The notes under the pieces: model-generated
Database searches by the model: none
The model's input: only the letters and a program-made list of their open reading frames with translations
What the model was told of the DNA's origin: nothing
Shown here: piece after piece, positions 22,668 to 33,692 of the stretch
How the letters are laid out: each line of letters starts with the position of its first letter
How positions within the stretch are numbered: the stretch's first letter is position 1
Assembly (NCBI GenBank): GCA_026119935.1
Contig: JALRMH010000001.1
Coordinates: 62,001 to 126,000, forward strand
Reading direction: 5' to 3'
DNA: 64,000 nucleotides
Source: Endothia cerciana
Lineage: Eukaryota; Ascomycota; Sordariomycetes; Diaporthales; Cryphonectriaceae
Position numbers and translations under genes: made by a program

Positions 22668-23168
22668 TCACGACTTGTCTCCTGTCTTGTCAGCCTTCTT
22701 CCTCATCCTGAGCTTCAGCTTCAGCAGATCTGGCTGAGGGCAGCTGGCGGACTTGGCCCCCTCCCCATTTCGGTCGTAGAAGGCTTGACAGCAGTCGTAC
22801 AAGGCGTAAACCACGTCCTGGCACTTGTAGTTGAGATAGGAAGTTAGAGTCAGGTTCAGAGCTAGAGGCCGCATTTTCGTTTGATTCGGCTGTACCTTGT
22901 CCTCCTTGAATGTGTTCTTGTTGAGACAGTCTGCCAGGGTTTAGCAAATGCGCTGCACAAGGCGCCACTGGAGGTGTTGACGTACCTTGGATTGCGCACT
23001 GGACAGGCAGCGGGTCAGCATCTCTTCATCTGGTGCAGCCCAGGGCTCGTGACCAACGTACAGCTCGTGGATGGCACGGAGGCTTTGACCGCAGGTCCTC
23101 TTCCAGGCCCTAAAATTCATCAGCCGTGGTAGGCAGGGGTTTCAAGACTTCCAAGAGATGCTGACCAT
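22668..23168 (-). CDS. CMC4: Twin-cysteine mitochondrial protein Cmc4
   Basis: Five coding exons build 84 residues: 23166-23168 (the ATG alone), 23062-23109, 22986-22998 (13 nt), 22896-22930 and 22668-22823. Reading through them gives MGLEEDLRSKPPCHPRACAI, then QDCLNKNTFKEDKCQDVV, a CX9C-CC cluster (CQDVVYALYDCC) and a C-terminal CPQPDLLKLKLRMRKK block. This is the Cmc4/p8-MTCP1 (DUF1903) pattern. Such proteins are imported into the mitochondrial intermembrane space and folded by the Mia40 disulfide relay; Cmc4 is linked to respiratory-chain upkeep. The exon choice is strongly supported because only this splicing restores PCHPRACAIQDC. Other open frames across the locus shift the cysteines. 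The last intron contains a clear CTGACTCTAAC branch region. The exon structure is very fragmented for so short a gene. Confidence 0.9.
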
Positions 23169-24150
23169 GTTGTCGTAATCTGGCCTCTCTCGAGACGCGG
23201 CGGAATTTAGGGGTGGAAGGCAGGAGGGTATTGGCAGTGAATGGGCAGAAACCAACGACAGCCAGGACTGCTCGGTCGAATGATGTCAGCTGCACGGAGA
23301 TACGCAGACGAGTCAATCAGGCTGGCCTGCTTAGGTGACAGGCGCTGCCGTTCTCAGCGCCGGAAACTCCGAATCGCCTCGTCTTCCAGTAGTTGAACCG
23401 TTCACTTTCGCCCTGGAAAGGGATGGGAGACCTCCATATAGTCTTCAAGGGTGGCTTGTCTGTTCTGACCATTTAACCCCTTTTGTAGCAGGAACAAGGG
23501 GGAAGGCGTCTCCCATGGCTAAAACCTCTCTTGATGTTCATGCCGTAGAGCACATCAATCTGCCAACAAACATCCGCTACAACAACTCATCCTCCTCCCA
23601 GCCATCTCTTTCAGCAATACACAGCTGTCCATCTGCGGGCTGTAGGCTGCTCCAGCTGGGCGAAAAAGCAAATCAGCATTTCCAAGACTGACCAGAGGCT
23701 ACCAAGCCCCCCCTTTGCGCCTGGTCTTGTGAGTGCCTTGGGATCTCCAAAGTGCTCTTTGAAGTGGTAAGTGCTATAAGTCTACCGAAAGTCTCGCCCG
23801 GGGCTGGTCCGTGCACCCGCACGACCCCTCTATAAGACAATTGCCCCCCACTACCGGCCTACAGCGCGGCTCTGGCCCGCACAACATCTTCAAGCACGTC
23901 GTCTTCCCCGACTTTCCTCAACACCACGACGACTCATCGTCACTATAACGTGACCAGCAGCTGCCACCAGCACCCCACGCCCGCTTAGTTGTCAATCGCC
24001 TGCGAGCCCCACGCCTTAAAAAACATCTACAGGTAGGAGATTTCTTTTTGTTGCGACCCAGACTCCGTTTCGCAACTTTAGCATCACGATACTTTCCTAC
24101 GCAAAGGCCTACCCTCACCACCACCCCGTCTCACCGCAACAGGCAGCATC
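23169..24150. promoter_or_regulatory. Divergent region, CMC4 / SUMO locus, with likely 5' UTR intron
   Basis: About 980 bp between divergent genes. A TATA-like CTATAAG lies near 23831. A likely 5' UTR intron runs from GTAGGAG at about 24032 to CGCAACAG at about 24141, just above the first ATG of the SUMO locus. No other coding sequence is supported. Confidence 0.45.
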
Positions 24151-24405
24151 ATGGCTGACAACACGAGCAGAGATAAAATTCCTTGGATCTTTGCCCTGCC
24201 TAGCCTCCACGAAATCCTCTTCACCATCGTCTTTTCGGCCGTGTTCTACTTTGTGCTAGAGTTCCTGGTTGGACCCACTGACTCCGGCGATCCCTCCCTG
24301 CGTCCTCGTGCCGACGAGCAGGCTTCTACCGACGAGCGCGGCCCCGACGACCCCGAGGGCGACGACGAGGACGGTGGTGCCCCTCTGGACCACACCGACA
24401 ACTAA
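24151..24405 (+). CDS. Small single-pass membrane protein upstream of SUMO, in the same transcript?
   Basis: An 84-residue ORF begins at a well-placed ATG (A at -3, G at +4). A hydrophobic segment spans about residues 21-41 (EILFTIVFSAVFYFVLEFLV), and the tail is strongly acidic (DERGPDDPEGDDEDGG). Third codon positions are mostly C or G, matching the neighbouring real genes, so this looks like true protein-coding sequence and not a random leader ORF. There is no signal peptide; it could be a tail-facing ER or mitochondrial outer-membrane protein. Its stop codon (TAA, 24403-24405) is only 3 nt before the SUMO ATG, so the two cannot have separate conventional transcripts unless the SUMO promoter lies inside this ORF. 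I do not recognise the family. Confidence 0.75.
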   Translation: MADNTSRDKIPWIFALPSLHEILFTIVFSAVFYFVLEFLVGPTDSGDPSLRPRADEQASTDERGPDDPEGDDEDGGAPLDHTDN

Positions 24406-24408
24406 AAG

Positions 24409-24919
24409 ATGTCCGACAACCAAGAGAACGGCTCGCCTAATGCCGAGCGCAACGAGGCTCCCGCTGCTGCTGAGCACCTCAACATCAAGGTGACCGACAA
24501 CAACAACGAGGTCTTTTTCAAGATCAAGCGATCCACCAAACTCGAGAAGCTCATGAACGCGTTCTGTGAGCGGCAAGGCAAGACTCTTCAGTCCGTTCGG
24601 TTCCTCTTCGAGGGCCAGCGAGTCCAGCCTACTGATACCCCCGAAACGGTACGTCTCGCACTTGCCCTTGATGATTGGACCTGCCCTGGCTTGGTGCGCT
24701 TCGCGTACCCCGCGTGTGCTGTGTCTGTTGCGCCGGAGCTTCTGCCATCTCACCTTCGCATCATCTCGCCTGTCACATGCTAACATTCTGTCACAGCTTG
24801 AGATGGCGGATGGCGATACACTGGAAGTTCACCAAGAGCAGGTAGGTGGGAACGTCTCCGCGTCAAGGTCACGGTCTCTAACATCACACCAGGTGGGCGG
24901 CTGTGACGACCTTTTCTAG
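24409..24919 (+). CDS. SMT3: SUMO (ubiquitin-like modifier Smt3)
   Basis: Three exons, 24409-24648, 24797-24841 and 24893-24919, encode 103 residues. The disordered head MSDNQENGSPNAERNEAP precedes the ubiquitin-like fold: LNIKVTDNNNEVFFKIKR, CERQGKTLQSVRFLFEG and ADGDTLEVHQEQVGG. Exon 3 supplies the diglycine end VGG followed by a five-residue tail (CDDLF) that Ulp-type proteases must remove to mature the modifier. SUMO is conjugated to lysines of nuclear and other proteins. Introns 1 (148 nt) and 2 (51 nt) are phase 0. The ATG lies 3 nt after the stop of a membrane-protein ORF, which raises the question of how its translation starts. The AG directly before the ATG could in principle be a splice acceptor. 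Confidence 0.96.
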
Positions 24920-26205
24920 TTTGGGAACGGGCTGGGTGGAAGGGATCTCGGTTTCTTCTGTCCGAGTCTCGGGTCTCGAGCAAAGTGTCCTTGATCCTCA
25001 TTGCGCTTGCGTTTAACTGTTCTCTGGATTGTCCTTTCACACATCGACAGACGTTGGTCTCTATGGCGTTGGCAAGGAACAAAGGGGAAAAGGTTTTGAT
25101 TTATCGGAATTCGGGAGGCTTCATGACACATCATGGCTCGTTTTTTCCCCATCCTAAGCTGATTTGACGAGATAGTGGGCTCACCTACTTTCGAGGCGAT
25201 CTGAGCTGGAGAGGATACGGCCAGTTCATATTCGTGCCCCCCCCCCCCCCGAAATCCATCGACATTCGACACACACGCTGCTGCCCCCCACCCCTTCCCG
25301 CGTGACGTGATTGGGTCATGAGACAGCACATGGTCCCAGTGTTCTCGCCCACCTGCTTCTGTTCGCACCCTCCTCTATCGCAGCCTCCTCTTCCGTCCGC
25401 GCCCGCTCTTGCCGTGTCAGCCTCCTCTTCGCGTCCTCATGTATCTGTTTGCCTCTGCCAGCGCGCCGGCTCAGCAGGGATGATGACCTGCAGGCTGTCA
25501 CGGCCTGTCCATGCCCATCCACTCGGACAACGCACGTTTGGATGTTCCTCTCGTCGACGGGCCATGCCCCTGCGTGAAACTGTCCACAGGCCTGGCCTTG
25601 CTTCTTCCACCTCGGCGTGAGGAACAGCTGATGGGCTACTTCACTGCGGCCACCTTTGTGACACATAGGAATCCTGCCAGGGGCCGCCATATCGAGCAGG
25701 AGCGCACGTATCACACACGCACTGGGAAGTCGGTTTATGACGTAAAGAGTGATTTAAGTCTCGGCCCATTCCATTATTTGGACGCAGCTCTGACCAGGCC
25801 TTTACCAGGTGCAGCGCCCAGACGATCAGCCCACGCGGTAGTAGAATCCATAAAGTGTTGTACAATGAGTTCAATGAGCTCAATGAATCAAAACCCCTCG
25901 TCAGTCAGCCAAGCAATCTCGACTCAGTTCCCATGCGTACATGCGTGCCTTGCGATGACCTTGCCAAACTCCGAACTGTGCGCAGAAGAGCAGTGTGAAG
26001 CAGAACGCGGAATCGCAAATCCATCAACCACACCATGACCTTCGTAAGCATGGACAGCCGGCCCCGAGAGGGCGGAAATCCTCACTTACTACCTGATTAG
26101 CCCCTCCACCACGCTCCTCCCCCCTCCCCCTCCCCCCCAGACTTCCTCACATGAAGTCCATACCCTCAGATCATGATGCAATTAGTGTCGAGCAGCCTCA
26201 GGTTC
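24920..26205. other. Convergent intergenic region, SUMO / LIM protein
   Basis: About 1.3 kb between convergent gene ends. It contains a run of 14 C residues (25237-25250). Overlapping open frames near 25311-26038 and their antisense partners show no hydrophobic core, domain or motif, and are judged non-coding. Confidence 0.35.
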
Positions 26206-28893
26206 CTAGCCCTTCAGCTCCCTCTCACGGCACCTCGTACACAACACCACCATGCGACCATTTGGTGATTCTCGCGGGAAAATCTGTCCGTCGTCAAACC
26301 CTCCTCGACACGTCGCGCACCGAAAACATTCATCATGCCACTCGCCCCCCAGCGCCCGGATGTACTGTCCTATCACCGCCTTCTGACACATCTTGCACTT
26401 GGGCGCACGCCTCTCGGTTCGCTTGGTCTGACAGTTGACGCACCACGCGTAGCCGTCCTTCTCGATGTGTGTCATGCCCTGCTCAAATGGATCGCCACAC
26501 TCGGCACAGAAAAAGTGCCCGTAGTGCCAATGCTCGCCCAGCGCGACGATGTGTTCGCCCAGGATGGGTGTCGTGCAGTGTTTGCAGCGAGGCGCAAAGA
26601 GTTCGTGCCAGTCAAGGTGACAGTAGAAGCGGAGCCTCTCGTCGCCATCCTCAGCCATCGTCTCGCCCGGCTTCTCCTCAAGGACCTCGCCCGCAGCGCG
26701 CCGGCGGATACGATCCAGCCGGGCTGCGCGGTGAGGATCGGGCTCAGGGCTGATTTCCAGCGCCTCGAGGGAAGTGCCGCACGTGTAACAGCTGAAGCAC
26801 TGCGGGTGGAATCGTTCGTGAGTGCCGGCGAGGGCGATAAATCTACCCTCGATCGGATAGCCGCAGTCGTGACAGCGGGCCGTGGCCCGGTTGCCGGCCT
26901 GGTTGGCAGCTGCAGGAGGCCCGTGGCCTCGTGGCGCAGCATGACGAACTCTTGGGGCGTTCCTCTGTGGGGTCGGTAGTGGTCGGCTTGTGGATTTGCT
27001 GGTGGAGTCATCTGGGGTGACAATGACGGGAACACCAGGTCCGTCATCTCCAGCGTCATCGTCACCAGGAAGCACAATGGAGGGAATCGAAGGTTTCTCG
27101 TCGTTCACCATGATGCTAGGCATCGAAGGGGCGGGACTCCCCGCAGGTGCCTCTACTTGGATAGACGGCGCGGCTGGACCGCGTGTCCTCGAGGACGTCG
27201 GCGGCTCACGAGTCTCCGGAACAGCGATAGCAGGGATCGGCGGGGTTTCGGGGAGGCGGCGGTGGTCTTGTCGGACCTGGAAGGCCCCGAGCGGACCACC
27301 CTTTGCGGTGTCTGGCTTCTCATCAGTTGCCTCGTCCAGGGCCTTCCAGTTTTTGTCAAAGCTTACGATAGGTCGGCCTGCGCGATCGCTCACCGCAGTA
27401 GGAGCGGGAAGCTTGGGGCTCCGATCCTTCAGCTTCATTGAGGTCGCCTGACGAATATCATCACCGCGAATCTCCATCCCGTGCTTCTTGGGTACATCTT
27501 CACGAACGGGGCTCGGGCTCCGTGAGTTGGTCGTGTACTGCGGGTTGCGAGACTGTGAGGGCGGGTTGCGGTGGATCTCGTACTTGTGCAGCTTAGGGGG
27601 CTGTGCGGAGGGGTCAGAAGAAGACACAGAGCTGCCCGGCGCGAACGACACCCGGTTAAAGGGGCTCCTTGGGTACATGCGGAGGGCATTGGCCGGCGGG
27701 TTCTTGTCAGGTGAAGGGCTCCGCACAGGACAAGCACCCTCAGGCTCCTCCGAGATCTTATCGCCCAGGGCAAGCTTGCCACTACTGTTGTTCCGCTTCA
27801 CGCTTGGACGCCGTCGATGAGATGATGCAGTGGGACGTGAGCTGCCGGCCAAGCCGGCGTTTTTTGGCGAGACGGGTCGGCCTTCTCCAGGAGGGCTCGG
27901 GGTCTTTCTGGCGCGCGTCGTCGATGTGATAAAGGACGAGTGGCGGCGAGATGACCCGAGACCATCACTAGAGGCAGAGCTTCCCGACACAGAGCGTGAA
28001 CCGCAGCGTGAACCGGAGTCTCGAGCCAGACCAGAAGGTTCAATCTCATCACCATAGAGGCCGGCGCTAGCGGCTCTAGCATGGGCGTAGCTGTTCCTCC
28101 GGAGGTGCTGCCTGTACCTGTAAGGGGCACCGGGCTCAGGTGGCTTGGCGCCATGCTGGTGCTGCCAGACCAGCTCTGACGCCTCGTCCAGGGCAGCCTC
28201 GTAGAGACGGTCCTCCTCGGGACTGGATGCGCGGTCCGAGGCATCCTTGTCCTCCATGGCTTGCCTCAGCGACACGGCCTCCTCCTTCTCCATCCACCTC
28301 TGGCCTCTTTCCATGTAGGTAGCGCTAGGTACGACCTCACCAGGGTCCAGGGACTTGGCCGGCTTTTCCGGGTAGTAATCACGCCCGCGGCCGCTCATAC
28401 TTGAATATCTGGAGGCGACGCTGGGTGCAATGCTGGGCCTGGAGAAGTCACGGGTCGAGGCGGTCTTGGGAGGCGACTGGGAGTGGATTGAGGCCGCGGA
28501 GGACGGCTCGGACAGGGGGGGAGGAGTTCCTACGGAAGAGCGAGTGGTCGAGGCGAAGGAGGGACGACCGGCCACACCCAGTGAAGGGCGGCCATCGGTC
28601 GACTGGCGGAAGGAGCCCTGGCGGGACTCCGAAGAAGAAGACTGAGGTTGAGGCCTCGCACCACCGGGCCTGTTGACTCGATTGTTGCGAAGATCTCGGA
28701 GGTACGCAGCTGTGGGTGGAGGAGGCCGGCGTTAGCACTGGCTGCATCTGCGATAGAGTGGCTTCTCAGGGGGGGTTCGAGGCCACGAACAGAACTGCTC
28801 ATTGTTCATGTAGCTACCCTGGGCAGGGGCCATCTTCCTGTCCGGGGACGAGGAGGAGGGCGCCGGCTCCTTAGGCTTGCTACGGTCGAACAT
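26206..28893 (-). CDS. PXL1: LIM-domain protein, paxillin-like
   Basis: Two exons, 28791-28893 and 26206-28709, encode 868 residues. Splicing the 81-nt intron gives MNNEQFSAYLRDLRNNRVNR, a conserved N-terminal element. A long disordered Ser/Pro/Arg-rich region follows. The C-terminal third has three zinc-binding LIM modules: CHDCGYPIEGRFIALAGTHE (first, with a long insertion between its two fingers), CKHCTTPILGEHIVALGEHW (second) and CKMCQKAVIGQYIRALGGEW (third). There is no RhoGAP domain, which argues against Lrg1/Rga-type proteins. LIM proteins of this plan act at sites of polarised growth and the cytokinetic ring, linking Rho signalling to the actomyosin system. The orthology to Pxl1 is inferred from architecture only. 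A TATA-like TTATAAAC on the minus strand lies near 29041-29048. Confidence 0.85.
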
Positions 28894-31398
28894 GATTCCT
28901 CCGGGAATCCTGCACAATCAGGTCCAGTAGACCAGAAGGTGGTGGCGATGCAAAAGACGACGGCCTCGATGCAGATGCAAAGAGAAGGAAATGTCGGAAG
29001 GGGAGGGATCTGGGCTGGCCGCGCGAGGAAATGGGGCCCCGTTTATAAGATTGCTGGCTGGCCCGGGCTGCTTGCTGGCCCCCGTGCCCGTCCGTTGTAC
29101 CTGTGTGTACAGTAGATGAGGCTGCCGAGGCTGCCCTGCACTGTGATGTGCGAGGCAGGCAGCTGGGGCGACGGGAAAAGTGGGGATGGTTTGGCCTGGC
29201 GACGGTCGGATCTTGTGAAGATGCAGCAGGCAACGGAGATTATCTCAGGATGCGTACCAGAGTCCCAACTCAACGAACCAGCCTGAAGCTCTAGAAGAGC
29301 CAGTCAGGAGTTCGTGAGGGTGAAACGGGGGAAAAGGAGAGGAGGAGGATGGCGACGAGGTAAATTAAGTAAAATAACAGATAGGTCATGTTATATCGCC
29401 GGGCGTATGGTATAGTATAGGATAGCGGTAATTGTTTATTTACTGCCCAAAACCATGACACCAAACAGTAAGAGTCATCACGGCCACCAGGGTGCTGCCA
29501 CTGCTGCAGCAAGGTTCCAGGGATGGCAGGGTTGCTAGGCAGGAAGAAGACGTGCCCAGAGTCTGCGCTGTTCGTTCGAGAGTAGCTCTGTCTGGGGGAC
29601 CCAGCCTCCTAATAAAGCCCTTCGACGCAGGTCAACGGTGTTGTTTGTTCCAAGTCACGGCTGTGCAATGGGGGATGCCTGTTGGTGGTGTTTACCTGGG
29701 TTGCTACAGCGCCTCCCGGCCGCCCGCGCACGCTAAGTCGTACAGCGGGCGGTACCGGGACTCGTCCTGGAGGCGCTGTCTGGTGGCACGCCCGAGTACT
29801 AGACACATCCATCAGTTGAGACCCCCGCCACGGTCCACGTACTATGTATGTATGCAAGCTGTGCGTAGCCGTGAACCTGGGAGGTCTGCACCCATGCGGC
29901 CACGCCAAGACCTTGGGCTTCTCCTGCTGGGGGTGGACGACACGTCTTTCCTTCTCGCAGCTTCCAAAACACAGTGGGGCATGGCCCTCGTCGAGGTGAT
30001 AGGCCTGGTCTGCAGCCCAGGGACGGTGTGCTCCCTCTGTCGGGCAGAGGAGAGATGAGAGACACGCCCCCTGCGCAGGTGGTCCTGGCTCTCGGGAGAT
30101 GAGGAAAACGCCAACGCATCCGGATCAGGTCATCATCCTCCGGAGCTCGACGAGGCCAGCGTCCTGCACAGCACTGCACACCGGTACTTGGTGCTTCACG
30201 GGATCCACACCCGAAACCAATGTGCAATCGATATACGGCCGGCGTTTTGCACGGACACCCTCCCTTGCCAGGTCATTTTGGGGCGCGGACGAACGTCCCC
30301 AGGGTGCAATAGCAGGATCAGGGGAGACCTACTTTCAGGACCACGTCGCTCGATCAGTGGTGGGTATCGCGGGCCAGGCAAATTGCAAAGCCCTGCAACG
30401 TCAACATGCTCTCAGCCTGTATACGGTGTCAGTCTCGAAACGAGGCTCGTCCCGTCTCAGCACAGGTGGCCGCCCCTCTGGGCTCGTCCTACCAGCGCGC
30501 ATCCGAGGCCCCTGTGTCTCCGTGTTCTTGAACCCGGAGGACTCGGCCTCGGCGGCCGGTCTCAGCGTTTCAATAGGGATCACTAACTGGACTGCTCCAG
30601 CGGTCAGCACAATATCTTGAACTAGACCGCCGGCCTCCCAAAGCACGTGGTACTAGAGTCTCATCCCCTTTCTAGAAGAGGGGGCTAACACGTCATAAAA
30701 GTCACCTGCGTTCACCCACCAGCAGACAGTACCGCCTCCTCCCCTGCACAGTACCTCGGTCTACTCGGCGACTACGGGATATGGGTCAGATCGAGCAGCC
30801 CACGCAGCCCACGCAGCCCACGCAGCCCACGGGGACCCCAAATCGCGCAGCAGCCCTGGGTCCAGGACCATGGGCCTCGATCCCAGGAACGACTTCAATA
30901 TACTGTACCCACCACGAACGGTCTCAACAACAGGGGTCTTAGGCGTCCCCGCAGAGCTTGCTATAACGTTCAGCGCGATGGGGGGGCTCCAGATCCAAAG
31001 TCTCTGGACGGAGTGGACGGGAATGTCTTCCAGAGCGAGGAGCGGGATCCCGGCATCGGCCCCAGTGCCGCTAACAAGATCAGCGTCGTCGTCTTAGCAT
31101 AGTGCGTCAGGATGCCGGCAGTCTGAGAACTTATACAGTGACACTGTCAACCCCGGCCTTTTATTCCCACATCTGACCCTCAGTTGCGATTCTCGGCTTC
31201 AAAATGAAAAAAAAAAGTGATCGAGTCATACCGGTGATTGTGTATTGACCAACTTCGTGACGCCCCAATGGACTCTGCATGTTTTCGTCGTTGAGCACTT
31301 TGTGATTCAGCATCGTGTTGAAGGTTCTTCTTGACCGTACCCCGACGTACCCAACCGTCCGCGACTGTCGTGCAGGTTGCAAAACCGCCCGATCGAAC
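28894..31398. other. 2.5 kb gene-poor divergent region
   Basis: This is the largest stretch without a supported gene. It must contain promoters for the LIM gene (minus) and the MFS gene (plus). Open frames of 130-190 codons occur on both strands near 29490-30620, but none has recognisable motifs, and they overlap each other antisense. Four tandem copies of the 9-mer CAGCCCACG lie at 30796-30831. I cannot exclude a long non-coding RNA or a lineage-specific gene. Confidence 0.35.
30796..30831. repeat. CAGCCCACG tandem repeat, four copies
   Basis: Four exact head-to-tail copies of a 9-nt unit lie about 570 bp above the MFS start codon. It is a small minisatellite likely to vary in copy number. 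Confidence 0.85.
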
Positions 31399-33553
31399 AT
31401 GGCATCCGCGCCGGCACCGAGTCCTCCTCCAGTTGCTACAGACGGGGCCGGAGACGGGGATAACATTGAGAGGAGGGTTACTCACGTTCGAGCTGTGGAT
31501 ATGGGCGACAGAAGCAACAAGGACGAAGGCCCTCTGGAGTCGGACCTAAGTGACAATGAGCAGCCGAAAGAATTCAAAGAAGGTGGATATGGCTGGTAAA
31601 TATTCCGTATCGTGTTGGCTTTCTTGCAGGGTATCTAACAGAGGTGCGAAGGGTCGTCGTCCTTACTGTGTTCCTTATAAATATGCACACGTGGGGTCTC
31701 AATTCTGTAGGTTACCCATGGCTGCAACGCCATGTACATCATTACTCCCCAGTGCTAACAGATCCTAGGCATACGTACGTATATCGAAAGCAACTCCTCA
31801 TATTTCTTGACCAGAGAGCTGCGACATACTCACGGATGATTTCCCGAGCGCTACTCTAACCTCCCGTATCCAGCACCATCTGACCCTCTCTCCCCGTCCA
31901 GGCTGTATTTCTCGCGTATTACCTCAGTTCCGATGTCTTTCCTGGATCAACCGCGATCGACTTCGCCTTCGTGGGTGGCCTCTCGATATCGATAGGTATG
32001 CCTCACAATTCCCGGCCCCGTCCCACTCACCTCAGACACACAGACGCCCCGGCCACGAGACTGATCATCACACCTCACAGCCCTACTCTTCGCGCCTCTG
32101 GCGACCATAGTCATTGGAAAATTTGGCACGCGACTATGTCTCCAGATCGGCGTGGTGCTTGAGACGTAAGTCTGCGCAAACCTTATCGAGCCGGCTCGCT
32201 TGCTAAGACCTCTGCCCAGTGCTGCCTTTATCGGTGCCTCGTTTACATCTCAGATCTGGCACCTCATCCTCAGTCAAGGGGTCTGTTTCGGCGCAGGCAT
32301 GGGCTTCCTATTCACCGGCTCCGTCGGCCTCATCCCGCAGTGGTTCACACGCAAGCGCTCTCTCGCCAACTCCATGGGTACGGCTGGGTCAGGCTTTGGA
32401 GGGCTGACGTATTCGCTCGCCGCCAACGCCCTGATCACCAATTTGGGGCTCGCGTGGGCCTTTCGGGTCCTTGCCATCGTCGCGTTTGTGGTAAACGGCA
32501 TCTGCAGCTTCCTCGCGCGGGATAGGAACAAGGAGGTGGGCGCAATACATCAAGCTTTCCACAAGGAGCTGTTCAAGAAGCTCGAACTGTACCTGTTCCT
32601 GGCGTGGGCCTTCTTCTCGATCTTGGGGTACATCATTGTGGTGTTCTCGCTGGCGGACTACGCGGCTGCCGTTGGCTTTACGGCGACGCAGGGGTCGATC
32701 TTGGCCGCTATGTTTAACCGTAGGTCTCCCCTCTGCTCTGTAACAGGCATCGACGCTTACAACCAGCCACAGTATCACAGGGCTTGGGCAGACCAGCGAT
32801 TGGATTCTACAGCGACAGGATCGGAAGGATCAACGTCGCCGCCCTTGGTACACTGATCGCGAGCCTGGCAGCGTTCGTCCTCTGGATCTTTGCTGGCGAG
32901 TACTACGCCGGTGCTATCGTCTACAGTCTTTTTGGTGCTTTTGCGGGCTGTATCTGGCCTTGTGTGGCGCCTGTTGCTGCCGAGATCATCGGGTTGCAGC
33001 TACTGCCGTCCGGTAAGTCAGGTCTTCAGGGCCATATCCTCTTTTTTCTTCTTTTTTCCCCTGCTCCTCGTGGGTAGTCCCTTCTGCGCATCTGCTAGCC
33101 TGTCCCCGGCCATCCAACATTCTGGTTGTGTCTCAGATGAATTACTAATTCCCGCTGGCCCTCAAGCAATGTCCATCACCTGGCTAGTCCTCGTCCTACC
33201 GGCGACCTTTGCAGAAGTGATCGGTCTCAGTCTGGTGAAGCCCGGGGGAAATGGCTACCTGGACGTCCAGATCTATACCGGGTGCATGTTTCTTGCAGCA
33301 TTCGCTTTCCGTAAGCCTTGGTTTCTGACAGTTCTCTGCAATCAAGCAAATGCTAACGCATCGTATGCCAGTCTGGGTATTGAGATTCTTGAAGATGCGC
33401 GCCTGGGAGGTTGCCGCACAGGCAGCCGACAGTCGAAGACAGGACTGCACGGAGTCTGTGGTTGCGACGGGATCCCATGAAAGGTCTACGGAACACCAAG
33501 GGGTGTCGCTGGCATTCGCCATGAAAGCCTGCCTCGCCGTGACCAAGGTGTAG
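31399..33553 (+). CDS. MFS transporter, monocarboxylate porter type (MCH family)
   Basis: Nine exons are proposed: 31399-31595, 31652-31706, 31769-31774, 31902-31995, 32081-32165, 32220-32719, 32773-33012, 33167-33310 and 33372-33553 (500 residues). After an acidic cytosolic head the protein has GGYGWVVVLTVFLINMHTWG, the family's first membrane helix, then GFLFTGSVGLIPQWFTRKRS and GLGRPAIGFYSDRIGRINV, which is the MFS loop between helices 8 and 9. About twelve hydrophobic helices are visible. Relatives in yeast (Mch) include the riboflavin carrier Mch5; substrates otherwise are mostly unknown, so none is assigned. The 6-nt exon 3 codes Ala-Tyr and fills a gap in the conserved NSxYxVFLAYYL motif. 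It has an excellent branch site (GCTAAC) and donor (GTACGT). Without it the frame is still open but two residues are missing. Confidence 0.88.
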
Positions 33554-33692
33554 ACGACCAGATCTCTTACGTGCTGTACCGAGCCAGCTGTATTAGCCAG
33601 CCCTGTAGTATTTAGACGTTGTACATATTCTATACATGCGGTCTACATGCTATGCGTATAGACAGGGCCAAAGGAGCACAAGCACGATGACT
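33554..33692. terminator. Short convergent 3' spacer
   Basis: 139 bp separate the stop codons of the convergent MFS and succinyl-CoA-ligase-like genes, so both polyadenylation regions must overlap or interleave here. No specific signal was resolved by eye. Confidence 0.3.

Noticed and set aside
29492..30620. Two plus-strand frames (about 188 and 173 codons) in the 2.5 kb gap
   Set aside because: No recognisable motif or hydrophobic core, comparable antisense frames are present, and there is no splice support.
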